A stretch of DNA of 63,727 bases from Tritrichomonas musculus (Eukaryota; Parabasalia; Tritrichomonadida; Tritrichomonadidae). Under the pieces are notes generated by a model that saw only the letters and a program-made list of their open reading frames with translations, had not been told where the DNA came from and did no database searches. Position numbers and translations under genes: made by a program. The stretch spans positions 1 to 63,727 of the forward strand of contig JAPFFF010000103.1 in assembly GCA_039105265.1 (NCBI GenBank), written 5' to 3'. Positions 60,177-63,727 of the stretch are shown piece after piece; position 1 is the first letter of the stretch, and every line of letters starts with the position of its first letter.

Positions 60177-60258
60177 AATAATAGGCGCTGCCCTGTGGAT
60201 TTTTGTTTTTTTAATTATCGGGGCAGCAGTTTATTTAACTTATTTGGAAGATGAGTAG
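60169..60258 (+). CDS. 29-residue membrane micro-protein
   Basis: MIKIIGAALWIFVFLIIGAA and an acidic end; the ATG overlaps the end of the portal gene and GGTGGAGAG lies upstream. A small hydrophobic protein in the same spot after the portal gene is also seen in prophage 1 (35714). Confidence 0.45.
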   Translation: MIKIIGAALWIFVFLIIGAAVYLTYLEDE

Positions 60259-60279
60259 AACTTAAAGGAGGTGATTTTA

Positions 60280-60933
60280 ATGGAAATAAGAATTAAAAAT
60301 GACAGTGTGGAAATTGAAGGGTATGTCAATGCAATCGAACGCAATTCAAAGCCTTTAATGTCGAGAATCGGGCAGTTTATAGAGCGGATATGTAAGGGCG
60401 CGTTTAAAAACGCAATCAGTCGAAATGACGACATACATATTCTTTTAAACCATGACTGGAACCGAGATCTTGGCAGCACAAAGCAGGGAAATTTAAAGCT
60501 TGAGGAAGATAACATAGGCTTAAAGGCAAGGGCAGTAATTACAGACCCGGCGATTATTAAAAAAGCAAAGCGTGGAGATTTAGTCGGCTGGTCATTTGGA
60601 TTTGAAGACAGAGACGTTGTCAAAACCATTGAGAACGGAGTGACTTTGAGGGCGGTCAAAGACATGGATTTACATGAAGTATCTATTTTAGACCGAACTA
60701 AAAGTCCGGCGTATGAAGGCACCTTAATTACTGCCCGGTCTGAAAACAGAAAAATGCAGTTTAGAAGTGAACCTTTTTCAGACGGAGAGGTGGTGACGCA
60801 CGAATGCAGAGATGAAAAACCGGTCAGCCCTGTTCGGGATATTGAACCTGAACCGCCTATCCCGGAGCAAAAACCAATAGACTATACAAAATATGAAAAT
60901 ATGATTAAACAAATGAAGGGAGAATTATGCTAA
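60280..60933 (+). CDS. Prohead protease, HK97 family
   Basis: 217 residues from ATG 60280 behind AAAGGAGGTGAT. IEGYVNAIERNSKPL, the catalytic His in HILLNHDWNRDLG, and the catalytic Ser in GDLVGWSFGFED. It processes capsid subunits during head maturation. The Pro/Glu-rich end may be trimmed off. Its stop overlaps the capsid start (TAATG). Confidence 0.92.
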   Translation: MEIRIKNDSVEIEGYVNAIERNSKPLMSRIGQFIERICKGAFKNAISRNDDIHILLNHDWNRDLGSTKQGNLKLEEDNIGLKARAVITDPAIIKKAKRGDLVGWSFGFEDRDVVKTIENGVTLRAVKDMDLHEVSILDRTKSPAYEGTLITARSENRKMQFRSEPFSDGEVVTHECRDEKPVSPVRDIEPEPPIPEQKPIDYTKYENMIKQMKGELC

Positions 60934-62108
60934 TGAATACCAAAGAATTAATAGAAAAGAAAAACGATTTAATTACCAGAGCGGAGTCAACTTTAAAAAC
61001 CGCAAAGGAAGAAAAAAGAGAACTTACGGACGCAGAAATGGCGGAACTCGCCGAAATTCGCGACAACGTCAGAAAAATAGTAAAGGCTTTAGACTTAGAT
61101 GAATTTTTTGACAGAATCGACAAAAAGCCAAAAGAGGAAGCTAGGCCTTTGGGAGGGGAAGAAATGAGACCGGAGGAAGAAATTAGAAAAGAAAAAGAAA
61201 CAAATGAAGTAAGAGCTTTTGAAAATTATGTGCGTGGATTTATAGTGCATGAACGTGCAGGAGAAATGACAAAAGCTGCGAACGGAGCAGTTATTCCGAC
61301 AACCATAGCAAATAGAATCATTAAAAAAGTTTATGATATTTCACCTATTTTAGAGCGTTCAAGTAAATACAACATTAAAGGTAATTTACAATTGCCTTAT
61401 TATGATACATCTTCAAGCACAATTACCGTGGCATATCAGACGGAGTTTACGGCACTTACAAGCTCTGCGGGAAATTTTGCGTCAATCACATTAACCGGAT
61501 TTTTGGCAGGGGCACTTACCAAAATATCAAGGTCACTGATTAACAATGCACAGTTTGACATTGTAGGATTTATAGTTGATGAAATGGCATACTCTATCAA
61601 GAGATTTATTGAAGGTGAACTTTTAAACGGAACTTCCGGAAAAGTTACGGGACTGTCAACACTTACAAATACATTAACCGCCGCAAGTAGCACTGCTGTC
61701 ACTGCTGACGAAATTGTTAAATTAAAAGATCAAATTAAAGATGATTTTCAAGGGGGTGCCATTTGGATTATGTCACCTGCAACCAGGACAGCGCTTAGGC
61801 TCTTAAAAGATCAAGTGGGAAGATATTTACTTCAAGATGATATTACAAGCCCGTTTGGATCAACTCTGCTTGGAAAACCTGTATATGTATCCGACAATAT
61901 GCCTGATATGGCAGCGGGAAAAACAGCCGTTTACTATGGCGATATGAAGGGTTTGGCAACAAAATTCAGTGAAGATATTAATGTTGAAGTCTTACGTGAA
62001 CGCTTTGCCGACGAACACGCAATCGGAGTTATTGGTTGGTTTGAATTTGATTCTAAAGTCGAAGACGCACAAAAAATAGCTGCTCTGGTTATGAAAAGTG
62101 CGTCCTAG
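60933..62108 (+). CDS. Major capsid protein, HK97 family, prophage 2
   Basis: 391 residues. The first 100 or so are a charged coiled-coil delta domain (LIEKKNDLITRAESTLKTAKEEK) that acts as built-in scaffold and is removed by the protease. Then the HK97 fold: NGAVIPTTIANRIIKKVYDISPI, GGAIWIMSPATRTALRLLKD, GKPVYVSDNMP, FADEHAIGVIGWFEFDSKV. ATG 60933 (or 60927). Confidence 0.93.
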   Translation: MNTKELIEKKNDLITRAESTLKTAKEEKRELTDAEMAELAEIRDNVRKIVKALDLDEFFDRIDKKPKEEARPLGGEEMRPEEEIRKEKETNEVRAFENYVRGFIVHERAGEMTKAANGAVIPTTIANRIIKKVYDISPILERSSKYNIKGNLQLPYYDTSSSTITVAYQTEFTALTSSAGNFASITLTGFLAGALTKISRSLINNAQFDIVGFIVDEMAYSIKRFIEGELLNGTSGKVTGLSTLTNTLTAASSTAVTADEIVKLKDQIKDDFQGGAIWIMSPATRTALRLLKDQVGRYLLQDDITSPFGSTLLGKPVYVSDNMPDMAAGKTAVYYGDMKGLATKFSEDINVEVLRERFADEHAIGVIGWFEFDSKVEDAQKIAALVMKSAS

Positions 62109-62127
62109 GCGTAAGAGGTGACTTTAT

Positions 62128-62298
62128 ATGTTTAAGGCTTTAGTATCATTTAGCGGAAAAATATCAATGGCTAAGGGCGAAGTCAGAGATATTGAAGATA
62201 AAGAGACAGTAAAAGATTTAACAGCAGCAGGATATATCGCTCGAGTAAAAGACGATGTTAAAGACAAGGAACCTACCAAAATCAGCAATAAAAAGTAA
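62128..62298 (+). CDS. 56-residue phage protein after the capsid gene
   Basis: AAGAGGTGACT before ATG. MFKALVSFSGKISMAKGEV then EDKETVKDLTAAGYIARVK and a Lys/Asp tail. Small proteins with this look are common between capsid and connector genes; the role is unknown. Confidence 0.65.
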   Translation: MFKALVSFSGKISMAKGEVRDIEDKETVKDLTAAGYIARVKDDVKDKEPTKISNKK

Positions 62299-62330
62299 AA
62301 AAGTGCCTTGAATTTAAAGGAGGCAAAAAC

Positions 62331-62633
62331 ATGGACAGCATAACAAAGGTTAGCCGGATCACTTATGAGGATCTGGCTGATTATATAAGGCTTAGTCAGG
62401 TAACAAATGATGATATAAACACTCTTAATAATCTTTTGGAAATTGCCAAAGCGTTTATAGTGAATTACACAGGAAGGTCAAGCGAGGAACTGGATAGCTT
62501 CCAAGATTTCGTGATAGTAGTATTTGTACTTTGCCAGGACATGTGGGACAATCGGACGCTTTACGTGGATAAAGCCAATTTAAACTCGGTTATCGAGTCA
62601 ATTTTAGGTATGCACTCGGTGAACTTATTATGA
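62331..62633 (+). CDS. Head-tail connector (gp6-like), prophage 2
   Basis: 100 residues: ITYEDLADYIRLSQVTNDDINTLNNLLEIAKAFIVNYTG and VLCQDMWDNRTLYVDKANLN, the pattern of HK97 gp6-like adaptors. Overlaps the next gene by four bases. Confidence 0.85.
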   Translation: MDSITKVSRITYEDLADYIRLSQVTNDDINTLNNLLEIAKAFIVNYTGRSSEELDSFQDFVIVVFVLCQDMWDNRTLYVDKANLNSVIESILGMHSVNLL

Positions 62634-62956
62634 TAAATGCAGGGAAATACAATAAAAAAATTACAATCTACAATGTGCAAGTTACAGAGGATAATCAAGG
62701 TTTTCCGATAGAAACAAAAACAATTATCCTGCAGCCCTGGGCACAAGTAAAAACCACAAGAGGTATGACTATCATTATAAATAACAGTGATTTTGAAAAA
62801 GCTTATACCAACTTCACCATCAGGTACCCGCAAACAGAGATTAACAGACGAATGCTGATTGATTTTAACTCTAAAACCTACACCATTGAATACCTTAATA
62901 ATGTAAATGAGGTGGGTATTGAACTTGAAATACAAGCAAAAGAGGTAACGCACTGA
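62630..62956 (+). CDS. Head closure protein, prophage 2
   Basis: 108 residues: INAGKYNKKITIYN, PWAQVKTTRGM, NFTIRYPQTEINRRMLIDFNSKTYTIEYLNNVNE. It fits the small beta-barrel head-tail joining proteins (SPP1 gp16-like). Shares its last base with the next ATG. Confidence 0.87.
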   Translation: MINAGKYNKKITIYNVQVTEDNQGFPIETKTIILQPWAQVKTTRGMTIIINNSDFEKAYTNFTIRYPQTEINRRMLIDFNSKTYTIEYLNNVNEVGIELEIQAKEVTH

Positions 62957-63426
62957 TGGCTAAATTTAAGATGGAACTGCCAAGTGAAATAATGAAGGAT
63001 TTTCAAAAAATATATGATAATGCTGATGAAATCTTTGGCGAAATGACAAGAGCGGGTGCGGAGGTTGTCATGAATAATGTCAAGGCAAGTGTCCCTTTAA
63101 CTTCTATGTCCGGTCACGTTAAATTAAGCAAAACATATAAAACACCCGGTGATGATGGCATAAACACAAAGATTTATTTTAGCGGATATTTACCATTTAA
63201 GGGAAATCGTAAAACATTTAAAAGGCGTGGTAGAAGCGGCGGCTCGGTATACACCACAACAAAAGGTATTCCCGCCGATTTTTTAGCTCAGATTTACGAA
63301 TATGGAAGGTCTACCAGTCCTTTTCCCAAAAAGCCTTTTTTTCGCAAGTCATTTAAAAAGGCACAAATAGAAAAAGCCATGATTAAAGCTCAGAAACAGC
63401 TTAGCGGAGGACTTTTGGATGAATGA
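62956..63426 (+). CDS. HK97 gp10-like tail-completion protein
   Basis: 156 residues: EMTRAGAEVVMNNVKASVP, LSKTYKTPGDDGINTKIYFSGY, FLAQIYEYGRSTSPFPKKPFFRKSF. This is the usual HK97 gp10-like neighbour of the head closure gene. Confidence 0.87.
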   Translation: MAKFKMELPSEIMKDFQKIYDNADEIFGEMTRAGAEVVMNNVKASVPLTSMSGHVKLSKTYKTPGDDGINTKIYFSGYLPFKGNRKTFKRRGRSGGSVYTTTKGIPADFLAQIYEYGRSTSPFPKKPFFRKSFKKAQIEKAMIKAQKQLSGGLLDE

Positions 63427-63727
63427 GTTAATAAAGAAAATATTTACGGACTTTGAAGTGGGAGAAGTTTTTATTCCGGTCACTTTTTTAAGGTATGATG
63501 GCAAAAGCACAACATATATAACATATCGGCAAACGGATATTGACAGTACTTTAAGCGGGGATGATAAGCTTTTAAACTATGTTGATTTCTATGACTTTGA
63601 CATTTATTCAAAGGGAAATTATTTTCCTATTATTGAGAGTGTAAAAAACAAATTAAAGCAAAACGGTTTTTCGTGGCAGCCCGGAAGATCAAGCGGTGAT
63701 ATGTATGAAGATGATACGGGATATTTT
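63419..63727 (+). CDS. Tail terminator-like protein, cut by window edge
   Basis: 103 codons visible. IPVTFLRYDGKSTTYITYRQTD, DDKLLNYVDFYDFDIYSKGNYFPIIESVKNKLKQNGF is the pattern of tail completion/terminator proteins of siphoviruses. ATG overlaps the end of the previous gene. Confidence 0.75.
   Translation, partial: MNELIKKIFTDFEVGEVFIPVTFLRYDGKSTTYITYRQTDIDSTLSGDDKLLNYVDFYDFDIYSKGNYFPIIESVKNKLKQNGFSWQPGRSSGDMYEDDTGYF

Larger units (their letters stand above)
45920..63727. mobile_element. Prophage 2 (siphovirus-like, HK97-type head), inserted in prophage 1
   Basis: Begins within the tape-measure gene of prophage 1; the right end is beyond the window. Parts in order: large serine recombinase, annealing/replication genes, late regulator, holin, endolysin, type I toxin-like locus, HNH nuclease, terminases, portal, prohead protease, capsid, connectors. 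All genes seen are clean open frames; it looks whole so far and young. No CI/Cro-type repressor pair is visible near the recombinase. Confidence 0.88.

Overview
The window is AT-rich DNA from a low-GC anaerobic Firmicute, most likely a member of the class Clostridia (Peptostreptococcales/Eubacteriales type). The signs are a Na+-pumping decarboxylase operon, one-chain glycyl-tRNA synthetase, HemW, a BspA-like leucine-rich-repeat protein, many TTG/GTG starts and strong AGGAGG ribosome sites. I cannot name the species from sequence alone.

Host part (1-29,930). Going leftward from 4,493: rplM-rpsI behind a near-consensus promoter, an FtsW/RodA protein, pth, a small membrane protein, and the beta and (cut by the window edge) gamma subunits of a Na+-translocating decarboxylase. 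Going rightward: mtnN, secA, yajC and a TIGR04086 membrane protein. Then come an odd secreted protein of unknown function (9,230-10,537), an AgcS amino-acid symporter, a decayed CPBP-protease fragment, a small protein with a double-glycine-like leader, gpsA, two half-size TauE/SafE proteins, a phosphohexomutase, a surface protein of about 2,777 residues, an exported lipase-like protein, hemW, glyS, and an unusual LRR-guanylate-kinase-like fusion. A tRNA-Leu(CAG) closes the host part.

Prophage 1 (about 30,018 to 45,919, then interrupted). It starts at the tRNA-Leu 3' end and holds a serine-recombinase gene that is not whole, then packaging, head and tail genes with an SPP1-like portal and a Gp15-type tail set. 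Two toxin-antitoxin modules and a fibre-like gene sit among the structural genes. It is broken (about two breaks, one being the insertion of prophage 2). Five copies of a two-hairpin repeat lie at its gene boundaries.

Prophage 2 (about 45,920 to beyond 63,727) sits inside the tape-measure gene of prophage 1. In order it has a large serine recombinase, a recombination/replication block (Gp157, DUF1071 annealing protein, SSB, YdbC-like, replication initiator with iterons, helicase-loader paralogues, RusA), an ArpU-like late regulator, holin and endolysin, HNH nuclease, then an HK97-type packaging/head cassette. What is visible looks whole; the right end is outside.

The strongest candidate for an undescribed system is a locus of about 240 bp present once in each prophage (41,916-42,171 and 55,949-56,204). 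It encodes a 38-residue cationic peptide, has an extended -10 promoter, complementary transcript ends, a ribosome-site-masking hairpin, and a conserved facing promoter for an antisense RNA. Taken together this looks like a type I toxin-antitoxin module. A second candidate is a pseudoknotted RNA lying between an orphan ribosome-binding site and the start of the prophage 2 replication gene.
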